Positions 9,585 to 18,538 of a stretch of DNA of 64,000 bases are shown here, in pieces. The notes under the pieces were generated by a model. The model made no database searches. It had not been told where the DNA came from and was given only the letters and a program-made list of their open reading frames with translations. Source of the DNA: Bombilactobacillus mellis (GTDB lineage: Bacteria > Bacillota > Bacilli > Lactobacillales > Lactobacillaceae); the NCBI RefSeq assembly GCF_000967245.1, contig NZ_KQ033877.1, positions 79,660-143,659 of the forward strand, written 5' to 3'. Within the stretch, counting starts at the first letter, position 1. Every line of letters starts with the position of its first letter. The translations under genes and the position numbers were made by a program.

Positions 9585-10541
9585 CTAATATCCTTTATTC
9601 CAATCTACTAAATTAATATTGACGGTGTGATTTTGCCGAAATTGTTGCAAATTTTCTTGAAAAAGTTGAATTGCTTGTTGGGGATATTCTTGAAAATCAC
9701 CCGCTATATGCGGCGTAATTAAAACGTTTTCCATTTGCCACAGCGGATTATCATTTGGCAGCGGTTCCGGATCAGTAACATCTAAAGCAGCGCTACTTAT
9801 TTGCTGTTGGCGTAAAGCAGCGATTAGATCATTTGTATTGGTGCTTAAGCCTCTACCAATGCTAATAAATAATGGCTGATTGGTCAATTGACTAAAAAAA
9901 GCAGTATTAAAAAAATTTTTCGTATCTGGAGTTAAGGGCATTGTATTAATAATAATATCAGCTTGAAAAATTGCAGAATTGAGCTTTTTAGTAGCGACGG
10001 TTTTTTCAAAATTAGAAGCCGGATGTCCATTATGATTGACGCCAATAGTATGAGCATGAAATGCCTGCAGTAATTGCGCACACCGACTACCAATATGTCC
10101 AGTACCAAAAATAACAACTTGCTTATTGGACAACATTTGAAGATCAGTCGTTAATTTTTGCCAATTATGTTGGCGACTGGCAAAATTCAGGGCCCGATAA
10201 TGACTTAAGATCATTCCGATAACAGATTCAGCAATGGGTTCCGCATGAAGACCTTTCAGTGTGGTTAAGAGAATGTGGTGTTGTTGAATTTGTTTGAGAG
10301 GTAAATAGTCAATTCCCGTAGATAATAATTGAATCCAGGCAAGATGTGCCTGAGGTAAATTCAATATTTTAGAGAGCAGTTCTTGATTATTACCTAGTAA
10401 GATATCTATATTTGCTAGGGTAGTCTGATCCAGAGTTTGCTCGTCATCATAAAAAATATTATCATTCTGAAATTGGGGGTCTTGATCTATTATATTTTTA
10501 AATTGTACTTGATCATGATGGGCAGCAACCAGAATATTCAA
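9585..10541 (-). CDS. D-2-hydroxyacid dehydrogenase
   Basis: NAD-binding 2-hydroxyacid dehydrogenase of 318 aa. The Rossmann turn is GTGHIG. The catalytic Arg is in SIGRGLS, the acidic residue in DVTDPEPLP and the His in TPHIAG. It would reduce a 2-oxoacid to a D-2-hydroxyacid. The family also holds glyoxylate and hydroxyisocaproate dehydrogenases, so the substrate is open. I chose the TTG at 10541 because GAGGTG (10553-10548) sits 6 nt before it; the GTG at 10550 lies inside that ribosome site. Monocistronic by spacing. Confidence 0.82.
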   Translation of the reverse strand: MNILVAAHHDQVQFKNIIDQDPQFQNDNIFYDDEQTLDQTTLANIDILLGNNQELLSKILNLPQAHLAWIQLLSTGIDYLPLKQIQQHHILLTTLKGLHAEPIAESVIGMILSHYRALNFASRQHNWQKLTTDLQMLSNKQVVIFGTGHIGSRCAQLLQAFHAHTIGVNHNGHPASNFEKTVATKKLNSAIFQADIIINTMPLTPDTKNFFNTAFFSQLTNQPLFISIGRGLSTNTNDLIAALRQQQISSAALDVTDPEPLPNDNPLWQMENVLITPHIAGDFQEYPQQAIQLFQENLQQFRQNHTVNINLVDWNKGY

Positions 10542-10667
10542 TAGTATCACCTCAATGCTAGATTACAACTATAAATTATAATCGGCAATGGTTGCGCTTA
10601 TTATATTTAGTAAAGCGCCTTCATTGATGATATAATATAATCAATTTGAAATAACGGGGGATTAAAA

Positions 10668-10976
10668 ATGGCAAAATTAGAAGCAGGTTTTATTTTTTTA
10701 GCTGCACAGGCTAATTATCATTCAGATTTTAAGACAGTGTCCACACCTAGTGTTAATCTAACTGCTATTGGTGCACAAAATTATGATGATGCTGTTAAAG
10801 CAGCCCAGTTTTTAGAAAACAAAGGTGTTAAGGCAATCGAATTGTGTGGTGGTTTTGGAATTATGGGAACGGCTAAAATCAAAGCTGCAGTTAGTGATGA
10901 GATTGCCGTGGGTGTAGTTAGATTTGATAATCATCCGGGATTAGATTTTCAAAGTGGCGATCAGCTTTTTAATTAA
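10668..10976 (+). CDS. DUF6506 family protein, 102 aa
   Basis: Small soluble protein beginning MAKLEAGFIFLA with a central ELCGGFG turn and an ending that resembles the DUF6506 family, for which I know no function. A Gly-rich loop and a repeated beta-alpha pattern suggest a compact ferredoxin-like or Rossmann-like fold, but this is only inferred. It has a CGGGGG ribosome site before the ATG. A TATAAT-rich promoter region (about 10630-10640) and a 6-bp inverted repeat GCGCTT/AAGCGC (10594-10618) lie upstream. Confidence 0.6.
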   Translation: MAKLEAGFIFLAAQANYHSDFKTVSTPSVNLTAIGAQNYDDAVKAAQFLENKGVKAIELCGGFGIMGTAKIKAAVSDEIAVGVVRFDNHPGLDFQSGDQLFN

Positions 10977-11056
10977 AGCGACAATATTTGATCTTATTTT
11001 TAATAGACTTATGAAATTAGATAAAGACAAGATATGTGAATTGATCATCATATAAT

Positions 11057-11097
11057 AAAAACAGCTGTAAGATCTTAATTTATTCTACAGCTGTTTT
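11057..11097. terminator. Bidirectional terminator between DUF6506 gene and transporter gene
   Basis: Perfect 12-bp stem AAAACAGCTGTA (11057-11068) / TACAGCTGTTTT (11086-11097). The A and T flanks let it work for both convergent genes. The ACAGCTGTA core recurs in the terminator at 14201. Confidence 0.85.
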
Positions 11098-11174
11098 CCT
11101 ATCCAATAATTTTTTTGGACCTAAAATGTAATGGAATCCAACTATTTTAAGGATCTGAGAGCAGGTAAGTAAGC

Positions 11175-12362
11175 TTATAGTAATTTAAGAAAAATGGATG
11201 CAATAATAATTGAGGCAATAGAAACAGTGGCAAAGCCGCCGACTAACATTTTGGGCATCATGTGTGCCAATAAATAATTTTCTTCTTCTTTATTATGGGC
11301 CATTTCACGCGATACTTCGGAAGTCAGAATATAATCGGTAGGAAATCCAAACAAGCAAGTTAAAGAGCAAGCATAAGCCATTTGCCAAGTCATTTTAAAA
11401 GGTTTAGCTAACAGGCTGGAAGCAATAAACATTCCCAATAATCCTAAGGCAATTAAAACAATAATCTGAACGACAATCGTTCCCATTTGACGAGGAGTAG
11501 TAATACTTAGTTGAGAAAAAATATAAGCCAATAAACCATAAATTAGCCAGTCATAAACTCCGGCTTTGTTGAGGGCGTGGCTTTCTAAGAAGCCTAATTG
11601 ATGAGCGATAACACCAAAGACTAGACAAATAACATTAACATTAATATTAATAAACGGATGAATTGCCGTGGCTACCAAGTTACTTAAAAGAGCTACTAAG
11701 GCAACTTTTACTAAAATAAAAGAGGAAGTACGATATTGTTGGGGAAGATGGAAAAAATGTTTAGATTGTAAATCATCATCATTACTCAGTTTGGCTACTG
11801 AATTTTTCTGACTTGCAGGTAAAGAGTTAAATTCATTAACCAATCTTTTGCCTTCTTTTTTCAAAAGCCAAGAAGTTAAGGGATATCCGACTAAGGAATG
11901 AAAAACAAACATGGATACTGGCAAAGCTACCAAATAGTTGATACCTTGAGCCTTTAAACCAGTAGTCATTAATAAGGCTGCTACTAATCCACCCGTTAAT
12001 GGCGGCACAGCAGCCACCACAGTATGCCAATTGAAAATCCAAGTACCAATAGTCAAAGTTAAAGTTAAAGTGCCGACAATTCCTAACAAAGCAATACAAA
12101 CGGCTCGCCATTGTTGGAGCAATTCTTTGAGACTCATTAAAGTTCCTAAATTAACTAATGTTAGCCCTAAACAAATGGCACTAAAATTAGAACCAAAAGA
12201 AGCAGTTTCCACAACATTTTTGGGAACAATGGTCCAAAAACCAATCATAAATAAAACTGCTGTTACAAAAACTGAGGGAATATACGCATGAGTTAATGAT
12301 GAAACCCATTCACCTATCATAATGAATAACATAACTATTAAAAATGCAATAATAAATTTCAT
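11175..12362 (-). CDS. Multi-pass membrane protein, possible GltS-like carboxylate/amino-acid transporter
   Basis: Protein of 395 aa with about 10-11 hydrophobic segments in two halves, separated by a hydrophilic linker (about residues 168-215). Each half has a Gly/Pro-rich segment (PPLTGGLVAALLMTTGL in the first, CLFGFPTDYILTSE in the second). This resembles Na+/glutamate symporter-type (GltS) inverted-repeat carriers. It lies 47 bp downstream of an M20 amidohydrolase on the same strand, so it probably imports the substrate or exports the product of that enzyme. The family assignment is tentative. Confidence 0.55.
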   Translation of the reverse strand: MKFIIAFLIVMLFIMIGEWVSSLTHAYIPSVFVTAVLFMIGFWTIVPKNVVETASFGSNFSAICLGLTLVNLGTLMSLKELLQQWRAVCIALLGIVGTLTLTLTIGTWIFNWHTVVAAVPPLTGGLVAALLMTTGLKAQGINYLVALPVSMFVFHSLVGYPLTSWLLKKEGKRLVNEFNSLPASQKNSVAKLSNDDDLQSKHFFHLPQQYRTSSFILVKVALVALLSNLVATAIHPFININVNVICLVFGVIAHQLGFLESHALNKAGVYDWLIYGLLAYIFSQLSITTPRQMGTIVVQIIVLIALGLLGMFIASSLLAKPFKMTWQMAYACSLTCLFGFPTDYILTSEVSREMAHNKEEENYLLAHMMPKMLVGGFATVSIASIIIASIFLKLL

Positions 12363-12409
12363 ATTAAGACTTCTTTTTTATTTAGATTTTTAAGTGCTTG
12401 AAATTTTAA

Positions 12410-13573
12410 CTATCCTAAATAAGTTTCTACAAGTTTAATAAAATATGTAGCCATAGGAGCGATTATAGAATCATTAAAATTGTACTTAGAACTATGCAAA
12501 TAAGCATCACTAGGGCCATTACTCATTAAGGCATAACAGCCAGGAACTTTATCCAGCATAAAAGCAAAATCTTCACTAGCCATTACAGGTTCAAAATGAG
12601 TATTAACATGATCATTCCCAAAGACTGTTTGCGCAACTTTTTGCGCAAAAGTAGTAGCCTGAATTTCATTTTGAGCTGGTAAAGAGATCAGACGGTGTTT
12701 AATTGTAATAGGGACATCATAAGCTTGAGCTAAGCCGTTAATCATGTCCTTAACCCTTTTTAAAACCAATTGCCGCACCTTTTTGTCCAAAGTTCTAATA
12801 CTTAAAAGAATAGTGGCTGTATCGGGAATAACATTATAAGTCGACCCATCACCAGCAACGAAAGATCCTACTGTGATAACTGCCGCTTTTTGGGGATTGA
12901 CATTACGAGATACAATAGTTTGTAAATTGTTGATTAATTGGGACCCAATAATCGTAGGATCAAGACATTTATCCGGAGCAGAAGCATGACCACCATGTCC
13001 TTGAATAACAATTTTTAAACGATCTGATGAGGCCATGATTACACCAGGTTCAATATAGATCATTTCTTTTTGAAAATTAGGCCAATTATGAAAACCAAAA
13101 ATCTGATCACAAGGAAATTTATCGAACAGTCCATCCGCAATCATTTTGGGGGCTCCGTGTAATCCCTCTTCTCCCGGTTGAAAAATGACATTGAGTGTAC
13201 CATCAAAATTTTGTTTTAAAGCTAGATAACGAGCTGCCGCCAGTAATACTGTCATATGGCCATCATGTCCACAAGCATGCATAAAACCGGGATTTTGACT
13301 AGCATAAGGAAGATCGGTTTCTTCTTGTATGGGTAAACAATCCATATCAGCGCGCAGACCAATTTTTTGGTCACTGTGCCCCGTTTTTATTTGGCCAACT
13401 ACACCAGTAGGCCCGATAGGTGCATGCACCTCATAACCCCAAGAGCTTAGTTTATTGGCGATAAAATCAGCAGTTTGTCGCTCTTGTAAGCCGATCTCTG
13501 GATGCTGATGTAAAAAGTGTCTAATCTGAATAAACTCATCTTGCCAATCTTTAATTTCTTGAGGTATTTGCAT
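12410..13573 (-). CDS. M20 family amidohydrolase (N-acyl amino acid hydrolase type)
   Basis: Metal-dependent hydrolase of 387 aa, M20D type. It has RADMDCLPI, the HACGHDGH motif (metal Cys101 and His103), catalytic and metal glutamates in QPGEEG (135-136), FGFHNWP, and the C-terminal ligand region SEDFAFM. A dimerisation domain is inserted at about 180-290 (GHGGHASAP). Relatives remove acyl groups from N-acyl amino acids, hippurate, or indole-acetyl amino acids. Start ATG with AAGGAGG 7 nt upstream. First gene of a two-gene operon with the transporter at 11175. An inverted repeat lies just ahead of the start. Confidence 0.85.
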   Translation of the reverse strand: MQIPQEIKDWQDEFIQIRHFLHQHPEIGLQERQTADFIANKLSSWGYEVHAPIGPTGVVGQIKTGHSDQKIGLRADMDCLPIQEETDLPYASQNPGFMHACGHDGHMTVLLAAARYLALKQNFDGTLNVIFQPGEEGLHGAPKMIADGLFDKFPCDQIFGFHNWPNFQKEMIYIEPGVIMASSDRLKIVIQGHGGHASAPDKCLDPTIIGSQLINNLQTIVSRNVNPQKAAVITVGSFVAGDGSTYNVIPDTATILLSIRTLDKKVRQLVLKRVKDMINGLAQAYDVPITIKHRLISLPAQNEIQATTFAQKVAQTVFGNDHVNTHFEPVMASEDFAFMLDKVPGCYALMSNGPSDAYLHSSKYNFNDSIIAPMATYFIKLVETYLG

Positions 13574-13591
13574 ATTGATTCCTCCTTGAAC

Positions 13592-13608
13592 ATTAGTAGT
13601 TTACTAAT
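13592..13608. promoter_or_regulatory. Inverted repeat upstream of the amidohydrolase operon
   Basis: ATTAGTA-GTT-TACTAAT, a perfect 7-bp repeat 19 bp before the M20 start, in the 5' untranslated or promoter region. Probable repressor site; the regulator is not identifiable here. Confidence 0.4.
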
Positions 13609-14200
13609 TTAAATTAGATAAATTTAATAAAAATCATACTTTTTGTGTTTTTTAATGTCAATCCTTTTTGTAAAAAAATCTAATTTAATAATTATATTCG
13701 GTATTTTTTTAAGCTAAATTGATCCATTTACGAATAATACTGTTAATTATCAGTTAATTGCGAATCTTAAGATGTTTAAAAAATGATTTATAGAGATGTT
13801 TCGCGATTAAAATCATATTAAAATTGTAATTTAAAAATTAAAAATATTTCTTATTTTGGGGGGATAATTAAGATCAGAAAAGGCTGCAAAATACTATAAT
13901 TAAATGCTTAAGACCAAAATTACAATAGTAGAAAAAATTATTGCAAGTGAAAGTACTATCCAGTCCGCTTATATATATATGAATAAGGCTGAAATAAACA
14001 AAATTTCAGAAGATTATGTTTTTAATTTTTGGAGCTGAAACAAGAATTTAATTACTTAATATACTAAAACCTATGGTAATCTAAATTTTTTATTGTGCTG
14101 GTATCATCAAACCCACAGCAAGATGTTCTAGTTGATTTATTAAGCTAATTATTTGGATGATTTATTCTGGATGTTTATAAATTAATTGCAAGAAAGACAA
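13609..14200. other. AT-rich intergenic region with one 44-codon open frame
   Basis: No known gene or RNA recognised. One ATG frame on the plus strand, 13904-14038, encodes 44 residues (it includes TKITIVEKIIASEST and NKAEINKISEDYVF, ending FNFWS) and looks moderately protein-like. There is no good ribosome site directly before it, only GGGGGGA about 45 bp upstream. It could be a small peptide, a relic or chance. The rest is AT-rich with no clear promoter or hairpin. Confidence 0.3.
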
Positions 14201-14238
14201 AAAAGCAACTGTAGATAATTCTACAGCTGCTTTTTTTA
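14201..14238. terminator. Terminator downstream of the mutarotase-like gene
   Basis: AAAAGCAACTGTAG (14201-14214) pairs with CTACAGCTGCTTTT (14221-14234) with one mismatch. A and T tracts lie on both sides. It is placed to end the leftward hexuronate operon. Confidence 0.85.
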
Positions 14239-14257
14239 TTAATAGCCGATGCTTTAG

Positions 14258-15139
14258 TTAGTGGATGGTAATATCATATTGCAAATTTTTACTTTCCCCC
14301 GGTGAGAGAAGATCATTGCCTTCTTTTTGCATGATATCGACTGGTTTGCCATAGACATCAGGTAATCCTGCAAAAGGTTCAATACATAAGAAAGGTGCTT
14401 GGGCATCTTCTTTAGTCCAGAGACAAACATATCGAAAATCATGTAATGATAATTGAATGCTATGACTGCTTTGTTGTGACGAGAGTTTAATTGACTCTAA
14501 TCCAGAATTTTCAATAATAATCAAGCCTTTATGGAACATCTGATAGTCTAATTTAATAATCCCATTTTGGTAATTGGGTACTAAAGACGTAGTACCCTGT
14601 CGAAAAGGATATGGTTTTTTGATAATATCAAATTGCGTCAACTGTTTTACTTGGGGCGTAATTTCTAATTGGTAATCAGTAAACTCTCCTTGATCGGCAA
14701 TAGGTACATTAAAAGCAGGATGTGATCCTAACGAAAAGGACATAGCTTGATTATCGTTATTAATAACACTAAATTGTAAATGTAACCCACTAGCTTGTAG
14801 TTTAAAAGTTATAGATAAAGTAAAATTAAACGGATAGTTTTGGAGAGTTTGGGAATTGGCAGTCAACTGTAAAGTGACAGTATCTTTGGCTTTAGAAAGG
14901 ACATTAAAAGTATAATCGGAAACAAATCCATGCTGCGGCATTTGGTAAGTAGTGCCTTTATAGAGATAGCTATCCTTGTTAGAACGGCCAATTGCTGGGA
15001 ATAAAACTGGGGCGTGCTTTGGCCAGATGTCATTATTCCAAATGTAGTCATAATGATCAGTTTTCTGATATAAATGAGTTAATTGTGCTCCCTGTTCATC
15101 GATTTCGGCTTTAAAGAAATCATTTTCAATTGTTTGCAT
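14258..15139 (-). CDS. Aldose 1-epimerase family protein (LacX-like)
   Basis: Protein of 293 aa with the galactose-mutarotase-like beta-sandwich. PVLFPAIGRSN and MPQHGFVSD carry the substrate-binding Arg and a His. The SLGSHPAFN stretch supplies the second family His, and CIEPFAGLPD the acidic residue. Length and motifs fit the LacX branch rather than GalM proper. It lies 14 bp after uxaC in the transporter-uxaC operon, so it probably interconverts the anomers of galacturonate, glucuronate or a related sugar. The ribosome site AAAGGAAG precedes the ATG. Confidence 0.82.
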   Translation of the reverse strand: MQTIENDFFKAEIDEQGAQLTHLYQKTDHYDYIWNNDIWPKHAPVLFPAIGRSNKDSYLYKGTTYQMPQHGFVSDYTFNVLSKAKDTVTLQLTANSQTLQNYPFNFTLSITFKLQASGLHLQFSVINNDNQAMSFSLGSHPAFNVPIADQGEFTDYQLEITPQVKQLTQFDIIKKPYPFRQGTTSLVPNYQNGIIKLDYQMFHKGLIIIENSGLESIKLSSQQSSHSIQLSLHDFRYVCLWTKEDAQAPFLCIEPFAGLPDVYGKPVDIMQKEGNDLLSPGESKNLQYDITIH

Positions 15140-15153
15140 TTTTTCAGCTTCCT

Positions 15154-16599
15154 TTAATTAAACAGTTCTTGCGGGGTTGCATCGTCAAAGAAATCGAAGA
15201 ATTTATAAGCATTATTATAAGAAATATCTTGGACAATTTTGCCGAGATATTCAACATCATCAGGAACTCTTCCTTGTTCAGCCAATTCACCATAAAAATT
15301 ACATAATACGCGCCGGAAATATTCGTGCCGTGGATAAGATAAGAAACTACGTGAATCTGTCAGCATCCCCACAAAGTTTGGCAAGCAGCTTTCTTCAGCA
15401 AAAACCCTGAGCTGTTCATGCATCCCTTCAGCCGTGTCGTTGAACCACCAGCCGGCGCCTAATTGCATCCGTTGAACGCCGCCTTCTAGGAAACAGCCCA
15501 TCATCGTTGCTAATTCCATCCAATCATTAGGATTTAAAGAATAGAAGATGGTCTTAGGAAGGTCATTGGTATCTCGCATTTTTGTATATAATTTTTGTAA
15601 ATGCAGCACAATATCCGGTTGAGTTCCAATTGCATCATAACCAGTATCTGGGCCCAATTGATCAAACATTGGACGATTGATATCACGTACGGAGTTAATG
15701 TGCCACTGCATAGTCCAGTCGAATTCTTTATTTAATTTCATCAGATTTTCTAAGAGCATGGTCAGGTATTTGTCAATTTCTAATTGACTGAGAGGTTCAT
15801 TGGCAATTCCTTTTTTGAAAATATTATTCAGTTCTTCAGTATTAGCTTCGTGGAAATGATAGGTTAATAATGAATGATCAGATAGTCGTCCACCCATGTC
15901 ATTAAAGTACTCAAATCTTTGATGTAAGGCCTTAATCAAAGTATCGAAATTAGTAATTTCAATTCCAGATACTTGACTTAAAGTTTTAAGATAATCGCCA
16001 AAACCGTCACGTTCAATTTGAATTAATTTATCCGGACGCATGGCTGGTAAAGTTCTAAAACCATTCTGCCGTTCATCGGCTTTAAGAAGCTTATGATAGT
16101 GTAAATCAGAAGCGGGATCATCTGTTGTACATACCGCATAAACGTGGGAGTTACGGATAAGACTGCGCGGTTTAAAGTCATCCGTTTGCAATAACTTATT
16201 AGCCTTTTCCCAAATAGCGGGAGCGGTTTTAGTATTGAAGGTTTCATTAATACCAAAAAAGCGTCTGAGCTCTAAATGAGTCCACTCATATAAAGGATTG
16301 CCCGCAGATTTTTCGATAGTTTTAGCCCAAGCCATAAATTTATCATAGTCATCACCATCGCCAGTAATGAGTTCTTCAGGTACGCCATTAGCGCGCATTA
16401 AGCGCCATTTATAATGGTCACCGTAATGTTCTTCATTAATCCAAATTCTTGTAATATTGGCATAGTTTTTATTCTCATAGATTTCATTGGGGTTTAAGTG
16501 ACAATGGAAATCAATAATGGGCATGTCTTTTGCATAATCATTGAATAATTTTTTGCTTATTTCGTTACTTAATAAAAAGTCGTCGTCTAATAAAGCCAT
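15154..16599 (-). CDS. uxaC: Uronate isomerase, locus 1
   Basis: Glucuronate/galacturonate isomerase of 481 aa, amidohydrolase superfamily. It has DFHCHLNP (metal-binding HxH), the long helical insertion, [22 protein letters not shown] and the closing [19 protein letters not shown]. It converts D-galacturonate to D-tagaturonate and D-glucuronate to D-fructuronate. It lies between the GPH transporter (24 bp upstream) and the mutarotase-like gene. Divergent uxaB and uxaA point to galacturonate as the main substrate here. A close paralogue is at 50613-52025. Confidence 0.94.
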   Translation of the reverse strand: MALLDDDFLLSNEISKKLFNDYAKDMPIIDFHCHLNPNEIYENKNYANITRIWINEEHYGDHYKWRLMRANGVPEELITGDGDDYDKFMAWAKTIEKSAGNPLYEWTHLELRRFFGINETFNTKTAPAIWEKANKLLQTDDFKPRSLIRNSHVYAVCTTDDPASDLHYHKLLKADERQNGFRTLPAMRPDKLIQIERDGFGDYLKTLSQVSGIEITNFDTLIKALHQRFEYFNDMGGRLSDHSLLTYHFHEANTEELNNIFKKGIANEPLSQLEIDKYLTMLLENLMKLNKEFDWTMQWHINSVRDINRPMFDQLGPDTGYDAIGTQPDIVLHLQKLYTKMRDTNDLPKTIFYSLNPNDWMELATMMGCFLEGGVQRMQLGAGWWFNDTAEGMHEQLRVFAEESCLPNFVGMLTDSRSFLSYPRHEYFRRVLCNFYGELAEQGRVPDDVEYLGKIVQDISYNNAYKFFDFFDDATPQELFN

Positions 16600-16623
16600 A
16601 GTTAATTTTCTCCTTTAAATTTA

Positions 16624-18093
16624 TTAATTATTTTTATTTTTGACATCTTGATCGCCAATTTTACCATGCTCCCAAACACCGTTATCAAGATCTTGGGCAA
16701 TTTGCACATATTTGTCATCCGTTAATTTGTATAAGAAACCAATAACTATTGCAGCAATTAATAAACAAACTCCCGGATAAAGTGTCATCGCCGCTTTAAT
16801 CCCGGTAAGAGTACGGGCAGTTTGATGAGCGTTGGCAATATATCCTGTTAAAGCCAAAATTCCCGCGCTAACAAGTGCAGCTAAAGACTGAGCCAATTTG
16901 CGTGAGAAATTAAAGGCAGCATAGGTAATAGCTTCTTTACGCATTCCCGTATGCCATTCTCCATAATCGATAACATCCGAAACAAAAGCCCAAGTAATTC
17001 CATTAGGAATAGCTAAAGCAGTATAACCAATAGTAACAAGAACAATAAAGGTTATCACATTAGTAGGTAAAATGAAGTTTAAAATATTTGCTGCAGCACC
17101 AACGACAAAACTAACCATTGCTGTTTTACGCTTGCCAAAATGTTTAGTTAACGTAGGAATTAAAAATACTCCTACAATCGAGGTACCCATCATAATACCA
17201 TTGACAATTGGCTGTAGACCGATGTTACCTAAGTTATACTGAGCAAAAAATACCATCATTTGGTTATTAGTGTTCATTGCGGAAATAGTAAAAATAGTCA
17301 TAAGAATAATGACAAAAAGCGGTCCATTAGTAAATACTACTTTAAAGTAATCTTTAAAACCTTCAGCTTTAGCCTCTTTATCGCGGTGAACTTGCACATT
17401 TTCTCTTGTTCCTAAATAGCAAATTAAAAACATTAAAACTCCTAATACTGCGAAGATAATAGAAGCAATAAAAAATCCATGCTTTGAATTACCACCACTG
17501 AACATTGTCATAAGTGGAATAAAAGCGATACCTGTTAGAAATTGAGCACCTACAGAACCTACTTGTCTAGAAGTAGCCAAGAAACTACGATCTTGGACGT
17601 CTCGACTCATAACTGATGCTAAAGATCCATAAGGATCATTGGTAAAGGAGTATATTGCTCCCCAAATCATGTAAGCTGCATAAGCATAAATGATCTTACC
17701 TGTGGGAGATAAATCCGGCATAGTAAAAGTGACAACAGTCATAATTCCTAACAAAATTGCGGAAATCATCATTACCGGCCGAAATTTACCTGCCTTACCA
17801 ATCTTTTTCCGATTATCAATTACTGAACCAGCAACGGGATCCATGAAAGCGTCGAAAATCTTAGTAAACCCAAAAATACCAGCTACGGCTCCAGCGCCAA
17901 TACCTGCTGCATCAATCCAGAATTTGGTTAAATACGCTTGTCCTAAATCAAACATGAAGCCGTTACCAAAATCACCAAATCCATAAGCTATTTTTTGATA
18001 TAATGGTATTCGTTTACCTGAACTTCCAGTGGCTAATTCCTGCGCCAGTGTTTTCTGTCGCTTAGCTGTATCGACGGTTTTATTTTCTGCCAT
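16624..18093 (-). CDS. GPH-family hexuronide:cation symporter, locus 1
   Basis: Glycoside-pentoside-hexuronide symporter of 489 aa with about 12 helices. Family signatures are YGFGDFGNGFMFDLGQAYL after a basic N-terminus, the DAFMDPVAGS loop, and the central DVIDYGEWHTGMRKEA segment. The C-terminal tail is hydrophilic. It is the first gene of the leftward operon with uxaC and so probably imports galacturonate or a galacturonide with Na+ or H+. Promoter at 18209-18237 with a LacI-type operator at the start site. Confidence 0.88.
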   Translation of the reverse strand: MAENKTVDTAKRQKTLAQELATGSSGKRIPLYQKIAYGFGDFGNGFMFDLGQAYLTKFWIDAAGIGAGAVAGIFGFTKIFDAFMDPVAGSVIDNRKKIGKAGKFRPVMMISAILLGIMTVVTFTMPDLSPTGKIIYAYAAYMIWGAIYSFTNDPYGSLASVMSRDVQDRSFLATSRQVGSVGAQFLTGIAFIPLMTMFSGGNSKHGFFIASIIFAVLGVLMFLICYLGTRENVQVHRDKEAKAEGFKDYFKVVFTNGPLFVIILMTIFTISAMNTNNQMMVFFAQYNLGNIGLQPIVNGIMMGTSIVGVFLIPTLTKHFGKRKTAMVSFVVGAAANILNFILPTNVITFIVLVTIGYTALAIPNGITWAFVSDVIDYGEWHTGMRKEAITYAAFNFSRKLAQSLAALVSAGILALTGYIANAHQTARTLTGIKAAMTLYPGVCLLIAAIVIGFLYKLTDDKYVQIAQDLDNGVWEHGKIGDQDVKNKNN

Positions 18094-18188
18094 TTTTGTT
18101 CCTCTTCTTAAAGTAATAAGTAAAGTGATAGCAAGATCCTAATTAAAAATATAAAAACTAGTTATTTTATAAAATATACTGTGTAAAG

Positions 18189-18237
18189 GTTAACATGTTA
18201 ACGATTGCATAATATTGCATTTTAGTTTAAAAGTCAA
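18189..18237 (-). promoter_or_regulatory. Leftward promoter plus operator of the transporter-uxaC operon
   Basis: On the minus strand: TTGACT (18237-18232), 17-bp spacer, TATTAT (18214-18209), then GCAATCGTTAAC (18208-18197) running into the 14-bp palindrome GTTAACATGTTAAC (18189-18202) at the expected start of transcription. The block TATTATGNAATCGTTAAC is repeated in the divergent promoter, which points to one shared repressor, probably the LacI protein at 21536. Confidence 0.75.
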
Positions 18238-18432
18238 CCATAAATTTAATAATTCACAATATAAAAAATAAATAAAATAAAAATTTTACCTCTAAAAAAT
18301 TATTTTAAATAGAGATATTTGTTGCTCCTAAATCCCTTGTAATCAACTATTAGGCGTATTATTACTAATTTAACTTTTTAAATTTTAAAAGCAGAAAATA
18401 AAAAATAATTGTGAATAAAAAAAATAATATAG

Positions 18433-18511
18433 TTGACAATTATAATAATAATTCCTATTATGAAATCGTTAACGTAATTAATATTATTGCAATCTATAAA
18501 GTAACGTTACT
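18433..18511 (+). promoter_or_regulatory. Rightward promoter plus operators of uxaB-uxaA
   Basis: TTGACA (18433-18438), 17-bp spacer, TATTAT (18456-18461), then GAAATCGTTAAC (18462-18473) with palindrome CGTTAACG at the start site. A second palindrome, AGTAACGTTACT (18500-18511), with the central CG typical of LacI-family operators, lies in the leader. The 220 bp between the two divergent promoters is very AT-rich with no gene. Confidence 0.75.
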
Positions 18512-18538
18512 GAGTTAGTTTATTAAATGGAGGTTATG

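Noticed and set aside
12031-12291. Plus-strand 86-codon frame with many Lys and Val
   Set aside because: Shadow of the minus-strand membrane protein gene; no start signal.
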